A stretch of 64,000 bases of DNA from Kitasatospora aureofaciens (GTDB lineage Bacteria; Actinomycetota; Actinomycetes; Streptomycetales; Streptomycetaceae), in contig NZ_JPRF03000035.1 in assembly GCF_001188955.3 (NCBI RefSeq), positions 1-64,000 on the forward strand, written 5' to 3'. The position numbers and the translations under genes were made by a program. A model generated the notes under the pieces. That model had not been told where the DNA came from. It did not search any database and was given only the letters and a program-made list of their open reading frames with translations. This document shows positions 33,312 through 41,533 of the stretch, piece by piece (within the stretch, counting starts at the first letter, position 1; the number at the start of each line of letters is the position of its first letter).

Positions 33312-35318
33312 GTGAGTGCACATCAGGACGGGGAAGTCGAGGAGCGGAAGGCCGGGCGCCGCCGGTGGCGTGCGCTGCGGTGGATCGACTACCCGCGCGG
33401 CGGGCGGCGCGGCGTCCGCCGCTGGCTCCCGTCCTGGCGGCAGCTGCTCGTGGTGGTGGGGCTCCCGGCGGTGGCGCTGACGGCGCTGGCGGCCTGGTTC
33501 TACGCGACCACGGAGGTCCCGGACGACCTGAACGCCTTCGCCACCCAGCAGAACAACGTCTACTACTGGGCCGACGGCACCGAGATGGCCCGGATCGGCG
33601 ACACCAACCGGCAGGAGGTGCCGCTGGACCAGGTGCCGGAGCCGGTGCAGTGGGCCGTGCTGTCCGCCGAGAACGAGACCTTCTACTCGGACCCGGGGAT
33701 CTCCCTCAAGGGCATCAGCCGTGCGGTCTACGAGATGCTCTCGGGCGGCGACACCCAGGGCGGCTCGACCATCACCCAGCAGTACGTGAAGAACATCTAC
33801 CTGAACCAGCGCCAGGACGTCTCCCGCAAGCTCAGCGAGATGGTCATCGCGGTCAAGCTGGACCGGCGGATGAGCAAGCGGGAGATCCTGGCCGGCTACC
33901 TGAACACCAGCTGGTTCGGGCGCGGCAGTTACGGCATCGAGCGCGCCGCGGCGGCGTACTACGGCAAGGACGTCTCGCAGCTGAACCCGAGCGAAGGCGC
34001 CTTCCTGGCAGCCCTGTTGAAGGGGGCCGGGCAGTACGACCCGGCGCTGGGCGCGGCCAACCACGAGCGGGCCGAGGAACGGTGGTCCTGGATCCTGGAC
34101 CGGATGGTGGAGGCCGGCAAGCTGTCCGCCGCCGAGCGCGCCACGTACACGGTGTTCCCGGAGCCCCGGCCGCAGCCGAAGGCGGCCGGGCTGAGCGGGC
34201 AGGTCGGGTACCTGGTGGACATGGCCCGGAGCTACGTGGAGAGCCACACCGACATCACGCCCGCCCAGTTCGACCTCGGCGGCCACCAGATCTTCACCAC
34301 CTTCGAGAAGCCGAAGGTCAACGCCCTGGCCGCGGCGGTGCAGGAGGCCACCAAGGGCATCGACCCCGGCAGCCGGGAGGCCGACAAGCTGGTGAAGGTC
34401 GGCGCCGCGTCGGTGGCCCTCGACGGGCGGATCGTGGCGCTGTACGGCGGCCCCGACTACCTGAAACAGGGCTTCGACAACGCCAATGCCTCGACCGTGC
34501 CGATGGGTTCGGCCTTCACCCCGCTGGTGTACGCCGCCGGGCTCGACCAGGGCGTCCAGCGCCGGCGCGACGGCAACCGGACCCCGGTGACACCCGGCAC
34601 CACCTACGACGGCGACAACGGCGTGAACGTGACGACCCCGGAGGGCCCGTACTGGGGGCGCGACGGGAAGACCGTGAAGACCGCCAACGACGGCAAGCGG
34701 AACTGGGGCCAGGTGACCCTGCGCAGCGCCGTGGAGCAGTCCGTCAACGGGCCGATGATGCAGCTCGCCATGGACGTCGGCCTGGACCGGGTGCAGCAGA
34801 CCGCGGCCGCCCTGGGCCTGCTGCCGGACAGCATGGGCGAGTTGGTGCCCGCCTTCGGCGTCGGCAACTCCAAGCCGAGCGCGATCCGGGCCGCCGACGC
34901 CTACGCCGCCTTCGCGGCCGGCGGCCGCCACACCGACCCGTACTCGGTGCTCAGGATCACCCGCAACGGCGCGCAGCTCGACCTGCGGCTGCCGACCGCC
35001 GTTCAGGCGCTGCCCCCGTCGGTGGCGGCGGACGTCGACACGGCGCTCAAGGGGGCGGTGCGCGGCGGCAGCGCCCAGTCGCTCGCCGAGGCGGGCCCGG
35101 GCCTGGCGGCCAAGCCCGGCACCACCCCGGACCGTACGGCCGGATGGACCGTCGGCTACAACGGGCAGCTGTCCACGGCGGTCACCGTCTTCCGGGCGGA
35201 CCTGAAGGACATGAAGCTGTTGTCATTGGAGGGCCTCGGCGGGGCAGCGCCGGACACCCCGGACTCCGAACTGCCGGGCCGGATCTGGACCTCGTACATG
35301 AAGGAGGCGGGCCGGTAG
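33312..35318 (+). CDS. class A penicillin-binding protein with degenerate transpeptidase motifs
   Basis: 668-aa membrane-anchored cell-wall synthase. A basic N-terminus and one transmembrane helix (about 45-70) are followed by a GT51 glycosyltransferase with Glu120 in AENETFY and GGSTITQQYVKN. The transpeptidase domain is present, but its motifs differ from the family. SxxK reads SAFT (Ser400, Thr403), so the general-base lysine is missing. SVN (477-479) is intact. KTG reads KPG (601-603). GTG 33312 has GGAGAG 6-7 nt upstream. It is probably an active glycan polymerase with little or no cross-linking activity. Confidence 0.9.
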   Translation: MSAHQDGEVEERKAGRRRWRALRWIDYPRGGRRGVRRWLPSWRQLLVVVGLPAVALTALAAWFYATTEVPDDLNAFATQQNNVYYWADGTEMARIGDTNRQEVPLDQVPEPVQWAVLSAENETFYSDPGISLKGISRAVYEMLSGGDTQGGSTITQQYVKNIYLNQRQDVSRKLSEMVIAVKLDRRMSKREILAGYLNTSWFGRGSYGIERAAAAYYGKDVSQLNPSEGAFLAALLKGAGQYDPALGAANHERAEERWSWILDRMVEAGKLSAAERATYTVFPEPRPQPKAAGLSGQVGYLVDMARSYVESHTDITPAQFDLGGHQIFTTFEKPKVNALAAAVQEATKGIDPGSREADKLVKVGAASVALDGRIVALYGGPDYLKQGFDNANASTVPMGSAFTPLVYAAGLDQGVQRRRDGNRTPVTPGTTYDGDNGVNVTTPEGPYWGRDGKTVKTANDGKRNWGQVTLRSAVEQSVNGPMMQLAMDVGLDRVQQTAAALGLLPDSMGELVPAFGVGNSKPSAIRAADAYAAFAAGGRHTDPYSVLRITRNGAQLDLRLPTAVQALPPSVAADVDTALKGAVRGGSAQSLAEAGPGLAAKPGTTPDRTAGWTVGYNGQLSTAVTVFRADLKDMKLLSLEGLGGAAPDTPDSELPGRIWTSYMKEAGR

Positions 35319-35341
35319 GAGAATTCCGGTAGAACAGAGGG

Positions 35342-36349
35342 GTGAAGATCAACGGCATCACCTATGACACCGGCACCCCGACCGTCGACGGCTCCGTCAC
35401 CCGTCCGGGCCTCACGGCGGCGACGATGCGGCGGGAACTCGCCGCGGTCGCCGGCGAACTGTACTGCACCGCGGTCCGGATCACCGGCGACGACGTCACG
35501 AGGATGCGGCAGGCCGCGGAGACGGCCATCGGCCTCGGCCTGGCGGTGTGGCTCTCCCCGATGCTGCCGAACGCGGACGAGGCGGCGACGCTGGGAGCCG
35601 TCGCCGCGGCGGCCGAGGTCGCCGGGGAGCTCCACCGGGCCGGCGGCGACGTCACCCTGGTGGTCGGCTGCGAGCTGAGCGCCTTCATGACCGGACTGGT
35701 TCCGGGTACGGACATCGCCGCCCGGCTGGCCGCGCTGGCGGACCCGATGAGCTGGCCGCCGGAGTACTTCGCGGCCGGTCCGCCGCCGGTCCGGTTCAAC
35801 GCCTTGCTGGCCACCGCCGTCGCCACCGCCCGGAAGCACTTCGACGGTCCGGTCACCTACGCCGCCGGGCTGTGGGAGGACGTCGACTGGACGCCCTTCG
35901 ACCTGGTGGCGGTCGACGCCTACCGGGACGCCGCCAACGCGGCGACCCTCCGGACCACGCTCGAAGCGCTGCACGGGCACGGGAAGCCGGTGGTGGTGGC
36001 CGAGTTCGGCTGCGCCGCGTTCACCGGGGCGGCCGACCACGGCGCCCTGGCCTGGACCCTGGTCGACCGCACGGACGGCGTCCGCCGACCGCGCCCCGGA
36101 CTGGTCCGGGACGAGGCGGCCCAGGCCGCCGAACTCACCTCGCTCATCGAGCTGTTCACGGCGGCGGGGCTGGCCGGAGCGTTCGTCTTCACCTATGTGA
36201 CCCCCGCCTACCCGGCGTCCGACGACCCCCGGGAGGACCTGGACACGGTCGGCTACGGCCTGGTCCGCTCCTGGCCGGACGGGCGCACCACGCCCAAGGC
36301 CGCCTTCGGGGCCGTGGCCCGGGCGTACGCGCCGCCCGGCATCGGCTGA
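35342..36349 (+). CDS. TIM-barrel glycoside-hydrolase-like protein
   Basis: 335-aa cytoplasmic protein resembling bacterial (beta/alpha)8 glycosidases. Strand-like segments include AVWLSPMLPN, VTLVVGCELSAFM, LVAVDAYRDAAN and KPVVVAEFGCAAFTG, the last with a glutamate at the usual nucleophile position of clan A enzymes. No signal peptide is present. GTG 35342 is 6 nt after TAGAAC and has no good Shine-Dalgarno, so a leaderless start is possible. It follows the PBP gene by 23 bp, suggesting co-transcription. Substrate unknown. Confidence 0.6.
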   Translation: MKINGITYDTGTPTVDGSVTRPGLTAATMRRELAAVAGELYCTAVRITGDDVTRMRQAAETAIGLGLAVWLSPMLPNADEAATLGAVAAAAEVAGELHRAGGDVTLVVGCELSAFMTGLVPGTDIAARLAALADPMSWPPEYFAAGPPPVRFNALLATAVATARKHFDGPVTYAAGLWEDVDWTPFDLVAVDAYRDAANAATLRTTLEALHGHGKPVVVAEFGCAAFTGAADHGALAWTLVDRTDGVRRPRPGLVRDEAAQAAELTSLIELFTAAGLAGAFVFTYVTPAYPASDDPREDLDTVGYGLVRSWPDGRTTPKAAFGAVARAYAPPGIG

Positions 36350-36373
36350 GGTCCTCGCCGGATCAGCCCTCCC

Positions 36374-36476
36374 GCACCCAGGGCCAGGAGCTTCTCCGGG
36401 TCGCGGACCACCCGGATCCGGGTGACCCGGCCGTCGTCCGAGACCTCGAAGGAGGCCACCGTGGTGCTCGGCATCG
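36374..36476 (-). pseudogene. remnant of the C-terminal end of a SigJ-type ECF sigma factor (SnoaL domain)
   Basis: The minus strand encodes TTVASFEVSDDGRVTRIRVV followed by RDPEKLLAL, which closely resembles the last strand and helix of SnoaL domains at the end of SigJ-like sigma factors (pattern FEVxDGRIxxIRxVxNPxKL). There is no start region, no sigma domains 2 and 4, and no proper stop: the frame runs on into the antisense of the neighbouring gene. The rest of the 36350-36617 gap holds nothing else. Confidence 0.5.
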
Positions 36477-36617
36477 CGCACGTCCCTGCGGTCCACCTCC
36501 TGCTGGGGGTGCGGAAGTTCGGGCTCAGCGTGCTCGCCCTGGCGCGGCGCACCGGCTGAGGGGGTCCTGCTGGATCGCCCGCCCGCCCGGCCGCCCGCCC
36601 GGCCGGCTGCCCGCGCG

Positions 36618-37880
36618 TCACTTCACCAGGCGGGACCAGTCGGCCGGTTGGCCGGGGTCGAGCTGGCGCAGCTTGTCGAGGACCTTCGGATCCTGGGTGT
36701 CCAGCCAGTCGGCGACCTGGCGGAAGGTGACGCAGCGGACGCCGTCCCGGTGGCAGACGTCCTTCACCACGTCCTCGATGGCCTGCATGTAGATGCCGCC
36801 GTTCCAGTCCTCGAAGTGGTTCCCGATGAACAGCGGGGCCCGGCTGCCGTTGTAGACGCGCTCGAAGCCGGCGAGGTAGCTCTCCTTGGTCTCCTTCTCC
36901 CACTCGTCGAACTTCTTCGGATCGCCCTTGGAGGTGTTCCCGGACTGGCCGGCGAGGAAGTTGAAGTCCATCGAGAGGCCCTGGGAGCCCTTCGCCGGGA
37001 AGGGCAGCAGCTGGAGCGGAAAGTTCCAGATGCCGTCCTTCTTGCTCGGCCAGACCTGGAACTCGCCGGGGGAGCTGGCGTCGTAGCGGAAGCCCGCCGC
37101 CTTCTCGGCCGGGAGGAGGTTCTTCTGCCCCTCCAGGCAGGGGGCTCGGCCGCCGACCAGTTCCTTGGTGTAGTCGAAGGGAAGCGGCGGGAGGTCCTTG
37201 TAGCCCGTGTTGGTCTTCCAGTTGGTGACGAAGGAGACGGCCTGGTCCAGCTCGCTCTTCCACTCCTCGGCGCTCCAGTCGTCACCGCCCTTCTTCCCGC
37301 AGAAGTGCCCGTTGAAGTGGGTGCCGATCTCGTTGCCGTCCAGCCAGGCCAGGCGCAACTGCTCCAGGGTGTCCTTGATGTGGGCGTCGGTGGCGTAGTC
37401 GATCGAGGCGGCGCCCGGGTCGTGCTGGGGCGGGTGGTAGAGGGTGCGCTTGGACTTGGGGAGGGTGTAGATGCCGCTCAGGAAGTACGTCATCTGCGCG
37501 TTGTTCTCCGCGCCCAGCTTGCGGAAGCGGGAGAACAGGTGGTCGTCGCCCTCCAGGCCGCCGTCCCAGGAGAAGACGACGAACTGCGGTGGCTTCTCGC
37601 CCGGTTTGAGCTTCTCGGGCGTGGGCTGCTTTGGCTGGGGGCCGGTGTAGGAGGTGGAGCCGTCGCCGAGGACGTGGACCTTGCCGTCCCAGGTCGGCGT
37701 CGGGGTGGGGGTGGGAGCGGGGGTGCCGGCGGGTTCCGGTTCCGGCTCCGCTTCAGGGGCGGTGGGATCGGGGGCGGCGGCGTTCGGTCTGCCCCGCGAG
37801 AAGGAGTCTCCCGTGGTGAGCGTGAGGGACGCGACGACCCCCACGGCCAACAGGACGACCGCACCGCGAGCAGTCCGCAC
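36618..37880 (-). CDS. secreted polysaccharide-deacetylase-like (NodB-fold) protein
   Basis: 420-aa exported protein. A hydrophobic signal or anchor (about 6-23) is followed by a Pro/Glu/Thr spacer (30-65). The catalytic-like domain then begins with FVVFSWDGG (Asp106) and carries IGTHFNGHFC (His188, His192). This resembles the Asp-His-His metal site of NodB deacetylases, but motif 1 has a single Asp rather than DD. RYDASSPGEFQ and FIGNHFEDWNGG are further family landmarks. GTG 37880 follows GGGGA. A perfect GTTCGATCGAAC palindrome lies 25 bp upstream. Substrate unknown, possibly cell-wall glycan. Confidence 0.78.
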   Translation of the reverse strand: MRTARGAVVLLAVGVVASLTLTTGDSFSRGRPNAAAPDPTAPEAEPEPEPAGTPAPTPTPTPTWDGKVHVLGDGSTSYTGPQPKQPTPEKLKPGEKPPQFVVFSWDGGLEGDDHLFSRFRKLGAENNAQMTYFLSGIYTLPKSKRTLYHPPQHDPGAASIDYATDAHIKDTLEQLRLAWLDGNEIGTHFNGHFCGKKGGDDWSAEEWKSELDQAVSFVTNWKTNTGYKDLPPLPFDYTKELVGGRAPCLEGQKNLLPAEKAAGFRYDASSPGEFQVWPSKKDGIWNFPLQLLPFPAKGSQGLSMDFNFLAGQSGNTSKGDPKKFDEWEKETKESYLAGFERVYNGSRAPLFIGNHFEDWNGGIYMQAIEDVVKDVCHRDGVRCVTFRQVADWLDTQDPKVLDKLRQLDPGQPADWSRLVK

Positions 37881-37904
37881 GGATTCCCCTTCTCCCGGCC
37901 TACA

Positions 37905-37916
37905 GTTCGATCGAAC
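37905..37916. promoter_or_regulatory. 12-bp perfect palindrome GTTCGATCGAAC
   Basis: It lies 25-36 bp upstream of the GTG of the NodB-like gene, in its leader or promoter. It could be an operator, although no regulator gene is adjacent. Confidence 0.45.
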
Positions 37917-38000
37917 AGAACATTCATGTGATCGATGACCTGAGGGACGGAAAAGGTTGCACGGGTCGTCGAACAATCTCGCGAACGGGAGCGCGGGGGT

Positions 38001-38984
38001 TCAGGAAGCGGGGGCCGCCGGAGGCGCGCCAGTGGTCGCGGCGTCGTAGAGGTCCCGGGTGGCGGAGCCGAACGAGGCGCTGTAGGAGATCTGGGGGGTG
38101 TTGCCCCCGGTGTGGTAGCCCCCGATGATTCCGATCACCGCCCAGCCGCCCGGCCACGGCACCAGCATGGGCCCGCCCGAGGTCCCGCCGACGAAGCCGT
38201 CGCACGCGATGCGTTCGAAGGTGCCCGGATCCGCCGGGTCGTCGCTGGCCCACCAGGTGGTCCAGCTCAGGCACTCCAGCGGTTTCGGCGCGCCGCCCGG
38301 GTACCCGATCATCCGGACCGGAGCGTGGAACCAGCCGGTGCCGGTGAGCAGCCGGACCGCGCCCACCGCGTCCTCCAGCCGCTCGCCGTCCTGGTTGGGC
38401 TCGGTCACGGCGAACCCGAAGTCGTAGGCGGCGCCCGCGTGTTCACCCTTGTCGTAGTACTCCTGCGGGACGTAGACGCCGTTGCTCCTGACCGGGAAGA
38501 TGCCGAACGGCTTGAGTCCGTCGTGGTACTGCGGGACGAAGCCCAGGTTCCGCTCGGGGGCGGTGCCGGAGTAGCCCTTGAGGCAGTGCCCCGCGCTCAG
38601 CACCAGGTCGTGGTCGGGACTGTGCACCACGGAGGCGCTGCACGTACGACCGGTGCCGCCGGCGTCGGTCCAGAAGAACGTGCCCACTGGGGGGATGCCG
38701 TCGAAGCTCCTGCTCGACGGGATGAACTCCCCGGGCCGGGGGCCGTCCGCCGGGGCCGCCGCTGCCGTAGTCGGTGCGGTGGGTGCGGTGGGTGCGGTGG
38801 GTGGGGCGGGGGCAGGTAGGGCGGCCGCCATGCGGGCCGGGGTCCAGTACGCGTTGAGCCGCTTCGCGGTCGGGTTGGCCGGGCCCGGTGTTGCGGCGCC
38901 GGCGGCGGGGACAGGCCCGGTCGTCAGGAGCAGGGTGGTTGCTGCGGCGGTGGCACGGCTGATGAGCCTCGTCCTGCGCACCAT
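38001..38984 (-). CDS. secreted trypsin-like serine protease
   Basis: 327-aa exported protease of the chymotrypsin fold. The signal peptide is about 1-30. A Pro-Thr-Ala repeat linker (58-73) is encoded by short GTGGGTGCG repeats. The triad is His133 (SAGHC), Asp188 (YDFGFA) and Ser269 (GGTSGGPM). Cys115 and Cys134 fit the histidine-loop disulfide. No transmembrane anchor is evident at the C-terminus. The ATG at 38984 begins the basic signal n-region. It is single, and probably part of extracellular nutrient acquisition. Confidence 0.88.
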   Translation of the reverse strand: MVRRTRLISRATAAATTLLLTTGPVPAAGAATPGPANPTAKRLNAYWTPARMAAALPAPAPPTAPTAPTAPTTAAAAPADGPRPGEFIPSSRSFDGIPPVGTFFWTDAGGTGRTCSASVVHSPDHDLVLSAGHCLKGYSGTAPERNLGFVPQYHDGLKPFGIFPVRSNGVYVPQEYYDKGEHAGAAYDFGFAVTEPNQDGERLEDAVGAVRLLTGTGWFHAPVRMIGYPGGAPKPLECLSWTTWWASDDPADPGTFERIACDGFVGGTSGGPMLVPWPGGWAVIGIIGGYHTGGNTPQISYSASFGSATRDLYDAATTGAPPAAPAS

Positions 38985-39099
38985 CAGTTGTCCTTCCTGC
39001 GTCGGTGGGCCGATGGTTCAAGGCTCCCGTGGAAGGACCGTGGGCGCTACGCCAGTGCGCTGTTTCCCATGGACCGGCCCGTGGAGCACGCCGCCGACG

Positions 39100-40137
39100 T
39101 CAGGCGACGATGACGACCTTGCCCGCGACGGTGCGTGACTCTGCCAGGGCGAGCGCGGCCGCGGCCTGGTCCAGCGGGAACTCCGCGGCGACCTGGGCGG
39201 TGAGAGTGCCGTCGGCGAGCAGGGTCAGCACCTGGGTGAGGTCCTCGCGCAGGCGGGCGCGGAAGGACGCGGGGCGGCGCTTGCCCGCCCAGAGGTTGTA
39301 GAAGTGCGCGGACCTGCCGTTGGGGAGGAGGTTCCACAGGGCCAGCCGGGCGAACAGCTTCAGCACCGGGAGCCGCGAGTTGCCGGCCTCGTCCTTGGTG
39401 GCGGCGGTGCCGTAGGACACCAGGGTCCCACCGCGGCGCAGCAGCCGCCAGGACTCCTCCAGCCCGGCGCCGCCGACGTGGTCGAACACCGCGTCGACGC
39501 CGTGCGGTGCGAGCTGCCGGATGCGGCGGTACTGCTCGGGGTCGCGGTAGTCGACGGGGGTGGCGCCCAGGGCGCGGACGGCGTCGTGGTGCCGTGCGGA
39601 GGCCGTGCCGATCACCGTGATCCCGGCGTGCCGGGCCAGCTGGACGAGGGTGGAGCCGACGCCGCCGTTGGCGCCCAGCACGACGATGGTGGCGCCCCGG
39701 GAGACCTTCGCGGTGCGGTGCAGCATCTGCCAGGCCGTCACGCCGTTGACCACCACGGTCTCCGCGTCGGCGGCCGCCACCCCGTCCGGTACGGGGACGG
39801 CGTCAGCGGCGTCGAGCAGCAGGTGGCTGGCCCAGGCCCCGGTCTTGGTGACGGCGGCGACGCGGCGCCCGACCATCGCGGGGTCGACGCCGGGGCCGGT
39901 CGCGACCACCGTGCCGACCACGTCGTAGCCGGGCACGAAGGGGAAGGGCGGCTGGTCGTAGTACTTGCCTCGGCGCATCTGCTGCTCGGCGAAGGAGACG
40001 CCGGTGGCCTCCATCCGCAGCAGGACCCGGCCCGCGGTCGGCGGCGGGAGGTCGCGGGTGCGGAGCCGGAGGCCGCTCGGCTCGACCTCGCCCGGCAGGA
40101 CGACCTCGGTGGCGGGGGTGGCGACGGGGTTGCTCAT
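39100..40137 (-). CDS. quinone oxidoreductase-type medium-chain dehydrogenase
   Basis: 345-aa NADPH-dependent reductase without zinc ligands. Characteristic segments are EATGVSFAEQQMRRGKYYDQ, PFVPGYDVVGTV and the Rossmann stretch VVLGANGGVGSTLVQLARHAG. It probably reduces quinones or enones. The ATG at 40137 has GGAG 6 nt upstream. It is divergent from a TetR gene with paired TTACAGGTG sites between them, so it is likely the repressed target. Confidence 0.9.
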   Translation of the reverse strand: MSNPVATPATEVVLPGEVEPSGLRLRTRDLPPPTAGRVLLRMEATGVSFAEQQMRRGKYYDQPPFPFVPGYDVVGTVVATGPGVDPAMVGRRVAAVTKTGAWASHLLLDAADAVPVPDGVAAADAETVVVNGVTAWQMLHRTAKVSRGATIVVLGANGGVGSTLVQLARHAGITVIGTASARHHDAVRALGATPVDYRDPEQYRRIRQLAPHGVDAVFDHVGGAGLEESWRLLRRGGTLVSYGTAATKDEAGNSRLPVLKLFARLALWNLLPNGRSAHFYNLWAGKRRPASFRARLREDLTQVLTLLADGTLTAQVAAEFPLDQAAAALALAESRTVAGKVVIVA

Positions 40138-40191
40138 GGCGTGCTCCGTTTCGGGGCGGTGGCGGTGACGGTTGTGGCTACGGCCGTAAAG

Positions 40192-40248
40192 TTACAGGTG
40201 TAAGTTCACGGCCCGCAAGGGCTGCCGGTCGTAAGTTCTCACCTGTAA
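40192..40248. promoter_or_regulatory. paired TetR operator half-sites TTACAGGTG / CACCTGTAA
   Basis: TTACAGGTG (40192-40200, extended to TTACAGGTGTAA) and its inverted copy CACCTGTAA (40240-40248), plus two direct copies of GTAAGTTC (40200-40207, 40231-40238). The right site overlaps a -10-like TAAGCT (40246-40251) of the TetR gene. Confidence 0.65.
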
Positions 40249-40257
40249 GCTCACGCC

Positions 40258-40899
40258 ATGGGAAACGACGAACCGAGCACGCCCCCCGCCCGCGCCCGCA
40301 ACCGCCGCGGGGAAGGTGCCCGTCTGCGCGAGGACATCGTGGCGGCGGCGGTCGAACTGCTGGACGAGGCCGGCACCGAGAGCGCCGTCACGCTGCGGTC
40401 GGTGGCCCGCCGGGTCGGGATCGCCGCCCCGTCGATCTACCGGCACTTCCCCGACCAGCCGGCCATCATGCTGGCCGTGGTGCGGCAGGCCTTCGACGAG
40501 TTGGAGGCCCAGCTGCGGGCAGCCCTGGGCAGTGCCGGTGAGGATCCGCAAGGGCGGCTGTTCGCCCTCTGCCGCGCGTACCTGGGGTTCTCCCGGGAGC
40601 ACCCCGAGCGCTACCGGACCATGTTCGGCGGCGTCTGGGTGCCCGCGCTGCAGGACAGCAGCGTGACGGTGGATGATATGAGCGCCCTCGGGCAGGGGGT
40701 GCTCCAGTTGCTCATCGAGGCTCTGGGCGCGTGCGTGGCCGCGGGCGTGTCCGGCAGTGATGATCCCTACGCGGACACCGTGGCCCTCTGGCTGGGCCTG
40801 CACGGGCTGGCCCACCAGCGGGCGGTCACGGTCGCCTTCGCCTGGCCCGAGGACATCGCCGACCGGCTCGTCGTCGCGCTGGCGCGGCTGAAGAGTTAG
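40258..40899 (+). CDS. TetR/AcrR-family regulator
   Basis: 213-aa repressor. The helix-turn-helix (about 25-70) contains REDIVAAAVELLDEAGTESAVTL and SIYRHFPDQPAIMLAVV. The C-terminal half has WHG-like TetR_C features (YLGFSREHPERYRTMFGG). The ATG at 40258 lies 6 nt after TAAGCT and has no Shine-Dalgarno, so leaderless translation is likely. It is divergent from the quinone-oxidoreductase gene and presumably binds the paired TTACAGGTG sites. Confidence 0.9.
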   Translation: MGNDEPSTPPARARNRRGEGARLREDIVAAAVELLDEAGTESAVTLRSVARRVGIAAPSIYRHFPDQPAIMLAVVRQAFDELEAQLRAALGSAGEDPQGRLFALCRAYLGFSREHPERYRTMFGGVWVPALQDSSVTVDDMSALGQGVLQLLIEALGACVAAGVSGSDDPYADTVALWLGLHGLAHQRAVTVAFAWPEDIADRLVVALARLKS

Positions 40900-41081
40900 C
40901 TGGCGGGGGAGTTGGTGCGGGTCCAGGCGAGGGCCTGGGCGTAGGAGTAGAAGCGGAGCGGCTCGTCGGCCGGGGGGAGGGCCTTGACGAGGTGGGTGGT
41001 GGTGCGGTCGCGGACGACCCAGACCTGGTAGGAGGCGCCGTGCGGGGCGTCGGCGGGGAGGATGGCGTAGCGCTCGGTCAT
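40896..41081 (-). CDS. small protein (61 aa), unknown
   Basis: Unrecognised short protein, mixed helix/strand, with no signal or membrane segment. Its ATG at 41081 overlaps the stop of the upstream small gene (ATGA), so the two are coupled. Its stop codon overlaps the end of the convergent TetR gene by 4 bp. The tight overlaps and its place between an XRE-DUF397 pair and a TetR gene support a real gene. Confidence 0.5.
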   Translation of the reverse strand: MTERYAILPADAPHGASYQVWVVRDRTTTHLVKALPPADEPLRFYSYAQALAWTRTNSPAS

Positions 41082-41407
41082 CGCCGGGTCGCGATCTGGA
41101 TGAAGCCGGAGGCCTTCTCCACGCGCTCGGCGAACTCGTTGAACTCGCCGTCGATGGGGGAGATTGTCGCCTTGGTGGGGACGAGGATCGCGCCGGCTCG
41201 GCGGTCGAGGAGGCGCTGAAGGGCGGCCTGGAGCATGGGCCGGTGCTCGGGCCCCTTCGCGTGGGTCTCGTCGTCGACGACGATGAGGGAGATGTCCCAG
41301 TTGAAGGTGTTGGCGTAGGACTCGCACATGCGCAACTCGCGCTCGGGGAAGGCGGAGTTGCTCTTGGCCAGGTACAGGACGACCTGGAAGGGGATGGTGG
41401 GGGGCAT
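41078..41407 (-). CDS. small protein (109 aa) with possible resolvase-like fold
   Basis: Soluble protein. VLYLAKSNSAF, ISLIVVDDETHAKGPEHRPMLQAALQRLLDRRAGAILVPTK superficially resembles the N-terminal catalytic domain of serine resolvases (VYxD...RPxLQxLLxxxxAGxIDxVLVxK), but there is no catalytic Ser and no DNA-binding domain. The ATG at 41407 is chosen because GGAG lies 6 nt upstream (within the longer frame's own 5' part). It overlaps the 61-aa gene. It could be a domesticated or degenerate recombinase-like fold; function unknown. Confidence 0.55.
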   Translation of the reverse strand: MPPTIPFQVVLYLAKSNSAFPERELRMCESYANTFNWDISLIVVDDETHAKGPEHRPMLQAALQRLLDRRAGAILVPTKATISPIDGEFNEFAERVEKASGFIQIATRR

Positions 41408-41533
41408 GGGTGTCTCCATGGTTGCACACTGCGTCCGGCGAATCACCGGATGTAGCCATGGTGGCGTGTGGGGGGTTACGATCTCCAGGCCGCAACCTTC
41501 ACGGTTGTGCCGAGTGACAGCCAGGGAGACGCC

